Assembly: GCF_032399705.1 (NCBI RefSeq)
Contig: NZ_CP135922.1
Span: 4,650,001-4,714,000, forward strand
Length of the DNA: 64,000 bases
Reading direction: 5' to 3'
Source of the DNA: Paenibacillus sp. BIC5C1
Lineage (GTDB): Bacteria; Bacillota; Bacilli; Paenibacillales; Paenibacillaceae
The translations under genes were made by a program, and so were the position numbers. Below the pieces are notes generated by a model. It was not told where the DNA came from. It was given only the letters and a program-made list of their open reading frames with translations, and ran no database searches. The first letter of the stretch is position 1; every line of letters starts with the position of its first letter. This document shows, piece after piece, positions 46,809 to 55,784 of this stretch.

Positions 46809-46910
46809 ATGCAAAAAAAGAAATGGTTCCGCATCATTATCTATCTCATGCTGCTCGCCATGATTGGGTCCACCCTTTTCATTGCGCTCGAACCTTTATT
46901 GTTCGGATAG
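46809..46910 (+). CDS. prli42: stressosome-associated membrane protein Prli42
   Basis: 33 residues: MQKKKWFRIIIYLMLLAMI then GSTLFIALEPLLFG. Basic N terminus plus a single TM is the Prli42 layout (IVYLMLIAMLAST type). AAAGGAG lies 8 nt before the ATG. In Listeria it tethers stressosomes to the membrane. Confidence 0.78.
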   Translation: MQKKKWFRIIIYLMLLAMIGSTLFIALEPLLFG

Positions 46911-46916
46911 AAACAT

Positions 46917-46964
46917 GAAGCCTTTTGACTGTCTGATTTACAGACGGGGAAGGGCTTCTTTTTC
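46917..46964 (+). terminator. terminator after prli42, overlapping lipB 3' end
   Basis: GAAGCC...GGCTTC with inner CTGTCTG/CAGACGG pairing and six T; it covers the last codons of convergent lipB. Confidence 0.65.
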
Positions 46965-47645
46965 TGTAATCCAGGTAATCTCATACGGAAAAATCCGATT
47001 AAAATATGGAACGATATCCTGCGCAACCTGCTCTACAGTGAAGGTCTTGCCTGTTATATCCTCCAACGAGGTCACACCATACTGCTCAATCCCGCAAGGA
47101 ACAATCCCCTGAAAGCCTGCGTGCTGAATGCCAGAAGTGATATTAAAAGCAAATCCGTGACTCGTCACGAAGCCGCGCCGATGTTTACACCGATTGAACT
47201 TTACGCCGATGGCGGCAATTTTCAAATCTCCGATCCATACACCTGTGTAAGATTCTTTACGTCCCGCTTCAATACCCTGATCAGCCAGGTAATCAATAAT
47301 CATCTGCTCCAGACAACGTAAATAGCCATGTAAATCCAAGGCTTCATCCCGCCCAAGAACAAGTAACGGGTAACCTACCAACTGGCCAGGGCCATGATAA
47401 GTAATATCACCGCCACGGTCAATTTGAAACAAGGAGATGCCTTGCTCCCGCAGCTCGTCTTCACTAAGAAGCAGATGCTCCGGGTGATTCTGTGAACCGA
47501 TCGTATACGTCGGCGGATGCTGGAGCAACAGCATCTGTTCAGCGCCTTCTCCCTCATCCAGTTGCTGCACAATCGCTTTCTGGCGGTTCCAAGCCTCTTC
47601 ATAATCAAGCATCGGTATGTACACAACATCCAGCGGCTTGCTCAT
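46938..47645 (-). CDS. lipB: octanoyltransferase LipB
   Basis: 235 residues. Motifs RGGDITYHGPGQLVGYPLL, the catalytic Lys in AAIGVKFNRC and catalytic Cys in GIVPCGIEQYGVTSL. Transfers octanoyl from ACP to lipoyl domains. ATG 47645 has GGGGG just upstream. It follows the bkd genes, whose E2 needs lipoylation. Confidence 0.94.
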   Translation of the reverse strand: MSKPLDVVYIPMLDYEEAWNRQKAIVQQLDEGEGAEQMLLLQHPPTYTIGSQNHPEHLLLSEDELREQGISLFQIDRGGDITYHGPGQLVGYPLLVLGRDEALDLHGYLRCLEQMIIDYLADQGIEAGRKESYTGVWIGDLKIAAIGVKFNRCKHRRGFVTSHGFAFNITSGIQHAGFQGIVPCGIEQYGVTSLEDITGKTFTVEQVAQDIVPYFNRIFPYEITWITEKEALPRL

Positions 47646-47710
47646 GATTCCCCCACACCCTTCTGTTTCAATGTTCATTGTATAATGATGAGCATTCTAA
47701 TGAAGAAAAC

Positions 47711-47747
47711 GGGAAAAGTGCACGGCCATTGGCACATACACTTTCCC
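47711..47747 (-). terminator. terminator after bkdB
   Basis: GGGAAA.GTG/CAC.TTTCCC stem with a TTTTC stretch after it on the minus strand. Confidence 0.65.
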
Positions 47748-47811
47748 ATTATCCATCTATTTAGCGCTTGGCATCATTAGTAACTCATTGAAATGATGCA
47801 ATTGCTCTTTC

Positions 47812-49266
47812 TTAATACACGTTCGATTCCATGGTATATCCTTCAAGATTCTCTTTTACACGTTGCAGGAAACGTCCACTAATGACTCCATCCAGAATAC
47901 GATGATCCAAGGATAGACAAAGGTTCGCCATGGAACGGACAGCAATCATGTCATTAATGACCACAGGTTTCTTGACGATCGACTCAAATGTAAGAATCGC
48001 CGCCTGCGGGTAGTTAATGATAGGTTGCGACAGAATCGACCCAAATGATCCGGTATTGTTAACCGTGAATGTACCGCCCTGCATATGATCCAGCTTCAAT
48101 GTGCCTTCACGAGTTTTGCGTGCCAGCTCATCAATTTCACGAGCCAGGCCAGCGATGTTGCGCTGATCCGCATGTTTAATTACGGGTGTCAGTACAGAGT
48201 CTTCTGTACCTACTGCCATCGACAGGTTGATATCCCGTTTGACAATAATTTTGTCAACAGCCCAGACGGAGTTCATGATTGGGTAGTCTTTAATGGCATT
48301 GACGACACCCTTCATCATGAAGGACAGGTACGTCAGATTGATACCTTCTTTGCGCTTGAACTCATCCTTAAGTTTGTTGCGCAGCATCACCAGGTTCGTC
48401 ACGTCTACTTCAATCATCGTCCACGCGTGAGGAATTTCCGATACACTTTGACGCATATTACGAGCAATGGCATTACGAACTGGAGTAACGTCGATGAAGT
48501 ATTCGGATCTTCCTTGTCCGCCACCCTCTACTTCGATTTGCGGAATTTTCGGACTTTCGGTCAGATGTATGCCGGAATGTCTTACAGGAACGCCTGCGTC
48601 GGCTGCTGGAACTGTTTCTCCCGCCGATGCGCCCAAGTCTGCATTCCCCCGATTCAATCCGCTGAAAGGAGAACCTGAAGTTACTCCCGAAGAGGCATGC
48701 TGTCCTGCTACAGTAGAAGACTGTGCAGACGCTGCGCCCGTGTTTCCACCTTGTGCAATCACTGCCAGTACATCCTTACGTGTAATCCGTCCACCTGCTC
48801 CAGTGCCCTGAATGCTCTGCAAGTTCAGACCATGTTCCGCTGCAAGGGATTGAACCGCAGGAGAATAGCGGTTACGCATCGGCTGATTGGGATCATGACC
48901 TGTTGTACCCGCTGCACCAGCAGCAGGTACATAGTTCGCACTTTGTTGTGCATGAACATGATCACCTTTCTGTTGCTGCGAAGCTTGTGTTACTTGTTCT
49001 GCTGCTTCCGAATCAGAAGCAGCTACCTGCATGCGGCAGATGGCTTCGCCAACCGCAATGGTCGTACCTTCTTCGACCAACAGGTCACCCATAATTCCAT
49101 CAACAGTTGATGGAATCTCAGCGTTGACTTTATCCGTAATCACTTCACAGATCGGTTCGTATTGTTCAACCCGGTCACCCGGTTTTTTCAACCATTTGGC
49201 AATGGTAGCCGAGACCAGCGATTCCGCCAGCTGCGGCATAATGACCTCGATCCATTTCATACTCAT
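47812..49266 (-). CDS. bkdB: branched-chain 2-oxoacid dehydrogenase E2
   Basis: 484 residues. Lipoyl domain (1-80) with the lipoylated Lys in EVITDKVNAEIPS, an Ala/Gly/Gln-rich linker, the E3-binding domain (RYSPAVQSLAAEHGLNLQSI) and the catalytic domain (about 255-475) ending in SLDHRILDGVISGRFL. Forms the core of the complex making branched-chain acyl-CoA primers for iso/anteiso fatty acids. Confidence 0.95.
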   Translation of the reverse strand: MSMKWIEVIMPQLAESLVSATIAKWLKKPGDRVEQYEPICEVITDKVNAEIPSTVDGIMGDLLVEEGTTIAVGEAICRMQVAASDSEAAEQVTQASQQQKGDHVHAQQSANYVPAAGAAGTTGHDPNQPMRNRYSPAVQSLAAEHGLNLQSIQGTGAGGRITRKDVLAVIAQGGNTGAASAQSSTVAGQHASSGVTSGSPFSGLNRGNADLGASAGETVPAADAGVPVRHSGIHLTESPKIPQIEVEGGGQGRSEYFIDVTPVRNAIARNMRQSVSEIPHAWTMIEVDVTNLVMLRNKLKDEFKRKEGINLTYLSFMMKGVVNAIKDYPIMNSVWAVDKIIVKRDINLSMAVGTEDSVLTPVIKHADQRNIAGLAREIDELARKTREGTLKLDHMQGGTFTVNNTGSFGSILSQPIINYPQAAILTFESIVKKPVVINDMIAVRSMANLCLSLDHRILDGVISGRFLQRVKENLEGYTMESNVY

Positions 49267-49314
49267 TGGTTATATCACTCCAAACTTTGCTTTTAAACTA
49301 TCTCACTACACGAC

Positions 49315-50301
49315 TTAATACTCGGCGAGTGTACGCATCGCTTCCTTGGCTTTGTCCTTGCTCAGCATATAGAATTTCTCCAATGTTGGGCTAATCGGCA
49401 TTGCCGGTACATCCGGTCCGCAGAGACGCTGAATCGGAGCATCCAGTTCGAACAGACATTCTTCACTGATGATAGCTGCAACTTCCGCTCCTACACCACC
49501 GGTTTTATTATCTTCATGCACAATCAGCACTTTGCCTGTCAGACGAGCCGATGCAATGATGGCTTCGCGATCAAGTGGCTGCAAAGTACGCAGATCCAGT
49601 ACATGGGCAGTAATACCTTCCTCACGCTCCAGCTCTTCGGCAGCCTGCATGACAAAATGAAGTGGCTGGCTATACCCGATAACCGTAATATCTGCTCCTT
49701 CGCGTAGCACGTTGGCTTTACCAATCGGAACGATGTAATCATCTTCTGGCACATCTTCCTTGATCAGCTTGTAGCATTTTTTATTTTCAAAAAAGAGAAC
49801 CGGGTCCGGGTCACGAATGGCTGCTTTGAGCAATCCCTTCGCATCGTATGCCGAGTATGGAGCTATAATTTTCAGACCTGGTGTGCCAAAAAAAATCGAT
49901 TCCGGACATTGGGAGTGATACAGGCCTCCAAAAATACCGCCGCCAATCGGCGCACGAATAACAATCGGACAACTCCAGTCATTGTTGGAGCGATAGCGAA
50001 TTTTGGCCGCTTCACTAATAATCTGATTTGTTGCAGGCAGCATGAAATCCGAATATTGCATCTCGGCAATAGGTTTCATACCGTACATCGCAGCGCCAAT
50101 GGCTACACCTGCAATGGCTGATTCGGACAAAGGTGTGTCCATGACACGCATTTCGCCGAACTGATCCTGCAACCCTTTGGTTGTAGTGAACACGCCACCT
50201 TTGACTCCGACATCTTCACCAAGGATAAAGACATTTTCATCCCGTTCCATCTCTTCTTTCATCGCGAGACGGATTGCATCAATATATTCCATAACCGCCA
50301 T
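49315..50301 (-). CDS. bkdAB: branched-chain 2-oxoacid dehydrogenase E1 beta
   Basis: 328 residues, transketolase-type pyrimidine domain plus C-terminal domain. EDVGVKGGVFTTTKGLQDQ, DTPLSESAIAGVAIGAAMYG and IVHEDNKTGGVGAEVAAII match BkdAB. GGGGG lies 9 nt before ATG 50301, and the gene follows bkdAA by 2 bp. Confidence 0.95.
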   Translation of the reverse strand: MAVMEYIDAIRLAMKEEMERDENVFILGEDVGVKGGVFTTTKGLQDQFGEMRVMDTPLSESAIAGVAIGAAMYGMKPIAEMQYSDFMLPATNQIISEAAKIRYRSNNDWSCPIVIRAPIGGGIFGGLYHSQCPESIFFGTPGLKIIAPYSAYDAKGLLKAAIRDPDPVLFFENKKCYKLIKEDVPEDDYIVPIGKANVLREGADITVIGYSQPLHFVMQAAEELEREEGITAHVLDLRTLQPLDREAIIASARLTGKVLIVHEDNKTGGVGAEVAAIISEECLFELDAPIQRLCGPDVPAMPISPTLEKFYMLSKDKAKEAMRTLAEY

Positions 50302-50303
50302 GA

Positions 50304-51332
50304 TTACCGTCCCCCTTCTTCGCTGTCCGCATAAACGTGCGTCAAAGTGTCCTCAGGTTTCGGATATGGCGCGTTGTCTGCATATTCAGTCGCTTCTTTC
50401 ATTTCCAGCGCAAGCTGGGAAGCCAGATCCGCATCCCGGGCTTCATCCCAGATGCCGCATTCGATCAAATAGTTCTTCATGCGAAGCACGCCGTCCTTCT
50501 TCCAATTCTCTTCAACCTCTTCCTTGGTCCGGTATGCCAGATCATTATCGGAAGTGGAGTGTGGAGACAAACGATACATCATCGCTTCAATAAGTGTAGG
50601 TCCTTCACCAGCGATTGCGCGGCGACGAGCTTCTTTGACTGCACCGTATACTTCCAGTGCATCATTTCCATCTACACGCAATCCGGGGAACCCGTAACCA
50701 AGTGCACGATCCGATATTTTACCACTCAGCTGCTTGTGAATTGGCACCGAAATGGCATACTGATTGTTCTCACACATAATGATCACAGGAAGTTTATGAA
50801 CACCTGCAAAATTGGCACCTTCGTGGAAATCGCCCTGGTTGCTTGACCCTTCGCCAAAAGTTACAAAAGAAACGAATTCTTGCTTCTTCATCTTGGCAGC
50901 CAGTGCAAACCCGACAGCGTGCGGGACCTGTGTGGTAACCGGGCTGGAGCCCGTTACAATCCGCAGCTTTTTGTGACCGAAGTGACCCGGCATTTGCCGT
51001 CCGCCACTATTCGGATCTTCCGCCTTCGCAAAAGCAGACAGCATCAACTCACGTGGAGTCATGCCAACCGCCAGTACAAAACCATAATCGCGGTAATACG
51101 GTAAATAATAATCGTGATCCCGGTCCAGGCCGAATGCGGCGCCTACTTGCGCAGCTTCCTGTCCTACACCGGATACGTGAAAGTTAATTTTGCCGGCCCG
51201 CTGTAAGAGCAAGCAACGCTCGTCAAACTTGCGTGCGAGCAGCATGTATTTGTACATATCCAATACTTCACCATCGCTAAGTCCCAGCTGTTTATGCCGA
51301 TGGACCGCGTCTGCAGTACCTTTTGAACTCAT
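50304..51332 (-). CDS. bkdAA: branched-chain 2-oxoacid dehydrogenase E1 alpha
   Basis: 342 residues binding thiamine diphosphate. GEGSSNQGDFHEGANFAG, CENNQYAISVP and MMYRLSPHSTSDND are hallmark E1-alpha segments. AGGAGGTACC precedes ATG 51332. A heterotetramer with BkdAB. Confidence 0.95.
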   Translation of the reverse strand: MSSKGTADAVHRHKQLGLSDGEVLDMYKYMLLARKFDERCLLLQRAGKINFHVSGVGQEAAQVGAAFGLDRDHDYYLPYYRDYGFVLAVGMTPRELMLSAFAKAEDPNSGGRQMPGHFGHKKLRIVTGSSPVTTQVPHAVGFALAAKMKKQEFVSFVTFGEGSSNQGDFHEGANFAGVHKLPVIIMCENNQYAISVPIHKQLSGKISDRALGYGFPGLRVDGNDALEVYGAVKEARRRAIAGEGPTLIEAMMYRLSPHSTSDNDLAYRTKEEVEENWKKDGVLRMKNYLIECGIWDEARDADLASQLALEMKEATEYADNAPYPKPEDTLTHVYADSEEGGR

Positions 51333-51471
51333 ATGAGGTACCTCCTTTTAATCAGAGCCTATGCCCGTCTTACTACCCGATCTTATAACCTGGTACTAAG
51401 ACTTGCCTTAACCTTATTATAATCCCATTTGCACAAAAAAGGAAAGGACCTTTCTCATAAGCCTGTCCGGA

Positions 51472-52896
51472 TTACATTCCAATCGATTTTCCGTCTACTG
51501 CCAACATGGCTTCACCCATGATTTCCGATAAAGTAGGGTGAGGGTGGATCGTCTGTCCAACTTCCCAAGGTGTAGCATCCAGCATCTGAGCCAAAGAGGC
51601 CTCTGCGATCAGTTCCGTCACATGGGTACCGATCATATGTACTCCCAATATATCATTCGTCTTGGAATCCGCGATTACCTTCACAAATCCATCCCGACTT
51701 CCGTGAACCAATGATTTCCCAATCGCCTGGAATGGAAACTTGCCTGTCTTCACTTCATAACCACGCTCTTTGGCCTCATGCTCCGTGAATCCGATACTCG
51801 CTGCTTCCGGACGAGTATAGACACAGCGCGGAATTCGATGTGATTCGACGGCATGTACCGTTTCACCCGCCAGATGATTCACTGCCAAAATACCTTCATG
51901 GCTCGCTGCATGCGCCAGCTGTAATCCGCCGATGACATCGCCGATTGCATAAATATGTCCCTCACCCGTTTGCAAATGTTGATTCACAGCAATAAATCCG
52001 CGTTCGAGTTTGATATCCGTATTTTCGAGTCCGATATTTTCGACATTGGCCTGACGACCAACCGACACCAGCATCTTGTCTGCTTTCAGGGTCCCTTGCT
52101 TCTCATCCCCCAGCTTGACATCAATCCGAATACCGTCTTCCTGTATGCTATATGTCTCTGTCAGAACGCTGGCGCCTGTTAGGAAACGAACACCACGTTT
52201 CCCAAGCAATCTCTGCATTTCCTTGGCTACATCTTCATCCTCTGCCGGCAATACATGAGCAGCGGCTTCAACAACTGTAATTTCGACGCCAAAATCATTC
52301 AGCATGGAGGCCCATTCGAGGCCAATCACGCCACCACCCACAATGATCAGAGATGCCGGTAATTCGTCCATTCGCAAAGCCTCATCACTGCTCATGATGT
52401 ATCGGCCGTCTGGCTCAAGACCTGGCAGTACCCGTGGGCGAGACCCGGTAGCAATAATGAGGTTGGTTGGCACAACCGTATCCATCTCGCCATCTTCAAA
52501 CTCGACAGCCACTGCACCGCTCTGAGGGGAGAAAATGGAAGGTCCGATCACGCGCCCTTTGGCGTGTACGACCTGAATTTTATTTTTTTTCATTAAATAC
52601 TGCACACCTTGATGAAGCTGCTCCACAATTGCATCCTTGCGCGCTTGAACCTTAGGAAATACAAGTGTTGCTCCAGTTGTTTCAATCCCATACATTTCGC
52701 TCTCTTGTATCTCAGCGTACACTTCTGCACTTCGCAGCAGAGCCTTGCTCGGAATACAACCACGATGCAGACAGGTGCCTCCCAGCTTATCCTTCTCAAT
52801 AATAACAACCTGTTTTCCTAACTGTGCGGCACGGATGGCAGCAACGTACCCTCCCGTTCCTCCTCCAAGAATGGCAACATCACATGTAATTGGCAT
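51472..52896 (-). CDS. lpdV: dihydrolipoyl dehydrogenase (E3)
   Basis: 474 residues. FAD site AILGGGTGGYVAAIRAAQLG, redox disulfide GGTCLHRGCIPSKALL, NAD site IIVGGGVIGLEWASML, and the C-terminal His-Glu pair in TIHPHPTLSEIM. First gene of the bkd set, 139 bp before bkdAA; a weak GAAAGG/CCTTTC hairpin in that gap may attenuate read-through. Confidence 0.94.
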   Translation of the reverse strand: MPITCDVAILGGGTGGYVAAIRAAQLGKQVVIIEKDKLGGTCLHRGCIPSKALLRSAEVYAEIQESEMYGIETTGATLVFPKVQARKDAIVEQLHQGVQYLMKKNKIQVVHAKGRVIGPSIFSPQSGAVAVEFEDGEMDTVVPTNLIIATGSRPRVLPGLEPDGRYIMSSDEALRMDELPASLIIVGGGVIGLEWASMLNDFGVEITVVEAAAHVLPAEDEDVAKEMQRLLGKRGVRFLTGASVLTETYSIQEDGIRIDVKLGDEKQGTLKADKMLVSVGRQANVENIGLENTDIKLERGFIAVNQHLQTGEGHIYAIGDVIGGLQLAHAASHEGILAVNHLAGETVHAVESHRIPRCVYTRPEAASIGFTEHEAKERGYEVKTGKFPFQAIGKSLVHGSRDGFVKVIADSKTNDILGVHMIGTHVTELIAEASLAQMLDATPWEVGQTIHPHPTLSEIMGEAMLAVDGKSIGM

Positions 52897-52999
52897 CTTT
52901 AATGTTCTCCTCTATCCATATAATTTCAATACAATTTCAATATATTTGTAAGATGATGATTCGAATGATTCTCTTTTTCATAGACGTTATCTATATTCC

Positions 53000-53028
53000 A
53001 TTGTACTCCCCTTGAGCGGTCAACTCAA
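53000..53028 (-). promoter_or_regulatory. sigma-A promoter of the bkd genes with overlapping inverted repeat
   Basis: Minus strand TTGAGT (53028-53023), 17-nt spacer, TACAAT (53005-53000). TTGAG...CTCAA spans the -35 and may be an operator. No sigma-54 -24/-12 element was seen, unlike B. subtilis bkd. Confidence 0.65.
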
Positions 53029-53146
53029 AATTTGACCCCGAAACGCATGGACAGCTTCTGAAAACCAAGCTATGATGGAATCAGGTATGACCTGTAAGCG
53101 CAACCTTTATTTTACGTCAACCTCAGGCAGAAGGAGTTTAATGGTG

Positions 53147-53464
53147 ATGAATACTAGACTGATCTTTGCACGATTCGTGGCGATTATTGTTCTGGTCATT
53201 CCCGGGTTAATGGCAATGAAGGGTTTTCTAATGATGAAGGACGCCCTTTTCCTGTATTATGCCGAGCATGGGAACGAGCAGATCTCACCAGGATTTCAAT
53301 GGCTCTCCTTTGGTGGAGGACTTGTCCTGTTCGCCGCAGGCATGAGTTTTCTGGGAGGTTGGATTCTGTTCCGTGACCGCAAGCGTAATTATGTAGGACC
53401 CCGTTTTCGTTCAAAAAGCGCACCCTCAGCCGACAAAGCAGAGACGCCCGGTACGACTTCCTGA
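53147..53464 (+). CDS. DUF2627 membrane protein (YqzF-like)
   Basis: About 105 residues with two TM helices (IFARFVAIIVLVIPGLMAMK and GLVLFAAGMSFLGGWILF) and the family end FRDRKRNYVGPRF. DUF2627 genes lie beside bkd in bacilli. AAGGAG precedes ATG 53141 and ATG 53147; the second has the better spacing. Function unknown. Confidence 0.8.
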   Translation: MNTRLIFARFVAIIVLVIPGLMAMKGFLMMKDALFLYYAEHGNEQISPGFQWLSFGGGLVLFAAGMSFLGGWILFRDRKRNYVGPRFRSKSAPSADKAETPGTTS

Positions 53465-53477
53465 GTCCGGGCTTTTT
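53446..53477 (+). terminator. terminator after the DUF2627 gene
   Basis: GCCCGG/CCGGGC stem (53446-53451, 53467-53472) then five T; it overlaps the last codons. Confidence 0.8.
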
Positions 53478-53649
53478 GTCATTTTTTCTGGCTCCGCAAC
53501 ATTTCAACATCCGAACCTTACATCTGCCTTTATATACGGTACTCAATCAGGTATAATGCTTATTTATTCAAACACGTATTTGCATAAATTCAGAGTTAGC
53601 ATCTTGAATATGCACAATGCCCACTCTTCCATAGACAGGATGGTTCAAC

Positions 53650-53997
53650 ATGGTCTCGTTTATCATTACGCTAAAAAGATTGCTCAAAGGCATTTTCCAT
53701 GCCTTCAAGGACCAGAAGTTCCTTGCTCTGTTTGTATTAACTGCGGCGACACTTCTCTCAGGCACGTTATTTTATACTCGCGTTGAAGGTCTGCACTGGA
53801 TTGATGCCCTCTATTTCTGCGCAGTAACTCTAACCACGGTGGGACATCCGGATTTTGTACCATCGACCGGATTCGGCAAGGCATTTACGGTCATCTATAT
53901 GTTTGCAGGCATCGGCCTCACCTTCGCCATGATTGCCAGAATTACCGCAGGTATTTTATTTCCCCGCAAATTGCAGACAGAAGAGAACCCGGAGTAG
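53650..53997 (+). CDS. two-TM potassium-channel-like protein
   Basis: 115 residues: TM1 (FLALFVLTAATLLSGTLFY), pore helix and loop (WIDALYFCAVTLTTVGHPDF), TM2 (FTVIYMFAGIGLTFAMIARI). The filter reads TVGHPD where K+ channels usually have TVGYGD. No cytoplasmic RCK domain. Selectivity is therefore uncertain. Confidence 0.75.
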   Translation: MVSFIITLKRLLKGIFHAFKDQKFLALFVLTAATLLSGTLFYTRVEGLHWIDALYFCAVTLTTVGHPDFVPSTGFGKAFTVIYMFAGIGLTFAMIARITAGILFPRKLQTEENPE

Positions 53998-54007
53998 TCT
54001 CCGGGTT
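53986..54007. terminator. hairpin between convergent genes
   Basis: AACCCGGAG-TAGT-CTCCGGGTT, nine-base perfect stem containing the channel stop codon; no long T run. Confidence 0.6.
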
Positions 54008-54218
54008 ATTCGTATAATGCATCCCGCAGCTTGGTAGACATGCGCGACTCTTTGGAAGAGGACTTCAGAATCGTTCTGCGCAGCGTCAGATTACTGGTTT
54101 GCAGCCGCTCCGCTTCAGCGAACAAATCTGCAAATAACGCTAGTGCAGCTTCGTCAAGGTCTGACTGTCTTTTCAAACGTTCATATCGCTCATGTAACTC
54201 GGATAATGCTTCACTCAT
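54006..54218 (-). CDS. hypothetical small helical protein
   Basis: 70 residues, highly helical and charged (LHERYERLKRQSDLDEAALA, FAEAERLQTSNLTLRR), with coiled-coil potential. AAAGAGGTG precedes the ATG. No family recognised. Confidence 0.55.
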   Translation of the reverse strand: MSEALSELHERYERLKRQSDLDEAALALFADLFAEAERLQTSNLTLRRTILKSSSKESRMSTKLRDALYE

Positions 54219-54402
54219 CGTTTACACCTCTTTTCAATCGCTCCTGACTTATGGACAGCACTGCCGTAACCAACAGCTTAACAATCCATATAGTAACACA
54301 AAGCTGCTCAGATTAGTTCTGGCTCTTACTAAAGATTTTGTGGTACTCTGTAATGGTCGCTTTTTTTTGTTGAATCCCGTATGTGAGAGGAGTAGCAGAA
54401 CT

Positions 54403-54996
54403 GTGCAAACAGGACGAATTACCGTAATTACAGGACCTATGTTTAGTGAAAAATCCGGTGAACTCATTCGCCGTTGTCAAAAATTAATTCAATTTGGCCG
54501 TAAAAAGGTCGTTGCTTACAAACCTGCCGAAGATGATCGATTTGCACAAGACGAGATAGTTAGCCGTATCGGCTATCGTCTGCCTGCCCATTCCATTCCC
54601 CGGCAATTGACCCCGGAATCCGTAGAGATGATCCTGAATCAGACCAAAGATGCTGATGTTGTTGCGTTTGATGAAGTACAATTTTTCAGCAGTGCCATCA
54701 TGGAACTGGTCTCGGAGCTTGCCTACTGTGGCAAACATGTCATTGTGGATGGCCTGAATATGGATTACCGTGGCAAGGAATTTGGATATGTAGGCGGTTT
54801 GCTCGCCATGGCGGATGACATTGAGAAATTGTCAGCATTCTGTGCCGTATGCGGAAGCCCGGATGCGGCTTTTACCCAGCGTATCGTTAATGGAGAGCCT
54901 GTGACGCTTGGACCTGTCGTCATGATTGGCGATTCAGAAGCTTATGAGCCGCGCTGTCGCTGCTGCTTCATTCCTCCTCACAAAGTTGAATGCTGA
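54403..54996 (+). CDS. tdk: thymidine kinase, altered Walker A
   Basis: 197 residues, type II thymidine kinase. ATP loop region ITGPMFSEKSGELIRRCQK, catalytic DEVQFF, lasso zinc cysteines CAVCGSPD and CRCC. The family loop is GPMFSGKSEEL; here Gly and Glu are exchanged (Glu16, Gly19), removing the Gly before the P-loop Lys. GAGGAG lies 10 nt before GTG 54403; the longer open frame upstream is non-coding. Activity may be reduced or the residue change tolerated. Confidence 0.88.
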   Translation: MQTGRITVITGPMFSEKSGELIRRCQKLIQFGRKKVVAYKPAEDDRFAQDEIVSRIGYRLPAHSIPRQLTPESVEMILNQTKDADVVAFDEVQFFSSAIMELVSELAYCGKHVIVDGLNMDYRGKEFGYVGGLLAMADDIEKLSAFCAVCGSPDAAFTQRIVNGEPVTLGPVVMIGDSEAYEPRCRCCFIPPHKVEC

Positions 54997-55073
54997 GCTG
55001 ACTTAGCTTTTCCATAATCAATCTATAGGTTCTGATCGGCGGTATCTGCTGCTACAGGTTTCCTGAGATTTCA

Positions 55074-55098
55074 AAAAAAGCCCCTCAGGGCTTTTTTT
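55074..55098 (+). terminator. terminator after tdk
   Basis: AGCCC-CTC-AGGGCT with seven T. Confidence 0.8.
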
Positions 55099-55171
55099 AT
55101 TAGTACTCCTTTACCAGCATACCCTTAACATACCTCTCCTTATCTCGGTTATTAGCTGTTTTTGTGCACAC

Positions 55172-55200
55172 AAAAAAGCACCGCCTCACAGCGATGCTTC
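55172..55200 (-). terminator. terminator after the 158-aa zinc-ribbon gene
   Basis: AAGCATCGC/GGCGGTGCTT stem with G-T pairs, followed by six T on the minus strand. Confidence 0.75.
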
Positions 55201-55217
55201 CCATTCGTCATCTCCCG

Positions 55218-55694
55218 CTAGTCCCGGGAAACAAAATATTTGTTGGTCATGTAGTAAGCGTCGCCACGCGACGTTTCTACCATTCCTTTTTTGGCATCCA
55301 AAAATACAATTTCTTTGCACTTGGTGCAGTACCATTTGGTGCGCTTATATGGGGATTCCGTAACATATGCCGTACCACATTTGCAATCAATCTTCATTAA
55401 TAACTCGGTTGATTTATATGCGCTGGACAAGCGTTCCATGTTATCCTGCTGCTGTGTAGGCATAATTGTCTGCTGATAATCCGATAAATGATTCTGAACT
55501 TTAAAATCTGCTACCAATCCTGCATTCAATCCAAAAAACTCCTTGCCGATTTCGGTCACGAAGCGCTTCTCATTTCTGTAGCAATCCAGCCACTCAATAA
55601 TCTGCTTATTTGACAGTGGAACCGTACCCTTGATACCGCTGTTTAAGGTGTAGGTCATGATGTATAAAGTATCGTCTTGTCTACCTGAGTACAT
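55218..55694 (-). CDS. hypothetical protein with C-terminal zinc ribbon
   Basis: 158 residues. The N-terminal half is helical (SNKQIIEWLDCYRNEKRFVT). The C-terminal half has a CxC...CxxC ribbon (DCKCGTAYVTE, WYCTKCKEIVFLD) and ends YYMTNKYFVSRD. GGAGG lies 6 nt before the ATG. No named family recognised; nucleic-acid or protein binding is only a guess. Confidence 0.6.
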   Translation of the reverse strand: MYSGRQDDTLYIMTYTLNSGIKGTVPLSNKQIIEWLDCYRNEKRFVTEIGKEFFGLNAGLVADFKVQNHLSDYQQTIMPTQQQDNMERLSSAYKSTELLMKIDCKCGTAYVTESPYKRTKWYCTKCKEIVFLDAKKGMVETSRGDAYYMTNKYFVSRD

Positions 55695-55784
55695 TAGAAT
55701 CCTCCTTCGAATACATTTGCTAATGTACTACAAAAACGCTCATAAATCAAAGCAATGTTATTTCCTGAGCGTATCTCTTCCTTA

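Noticed and set aside
54031..54402. 124-codon N-terminal extension of thymidine kinase
   Set aside because: No family similarity; it is antisense to the 70-aa gene and a GTG with GAGGAG marks the normal start at 54403.
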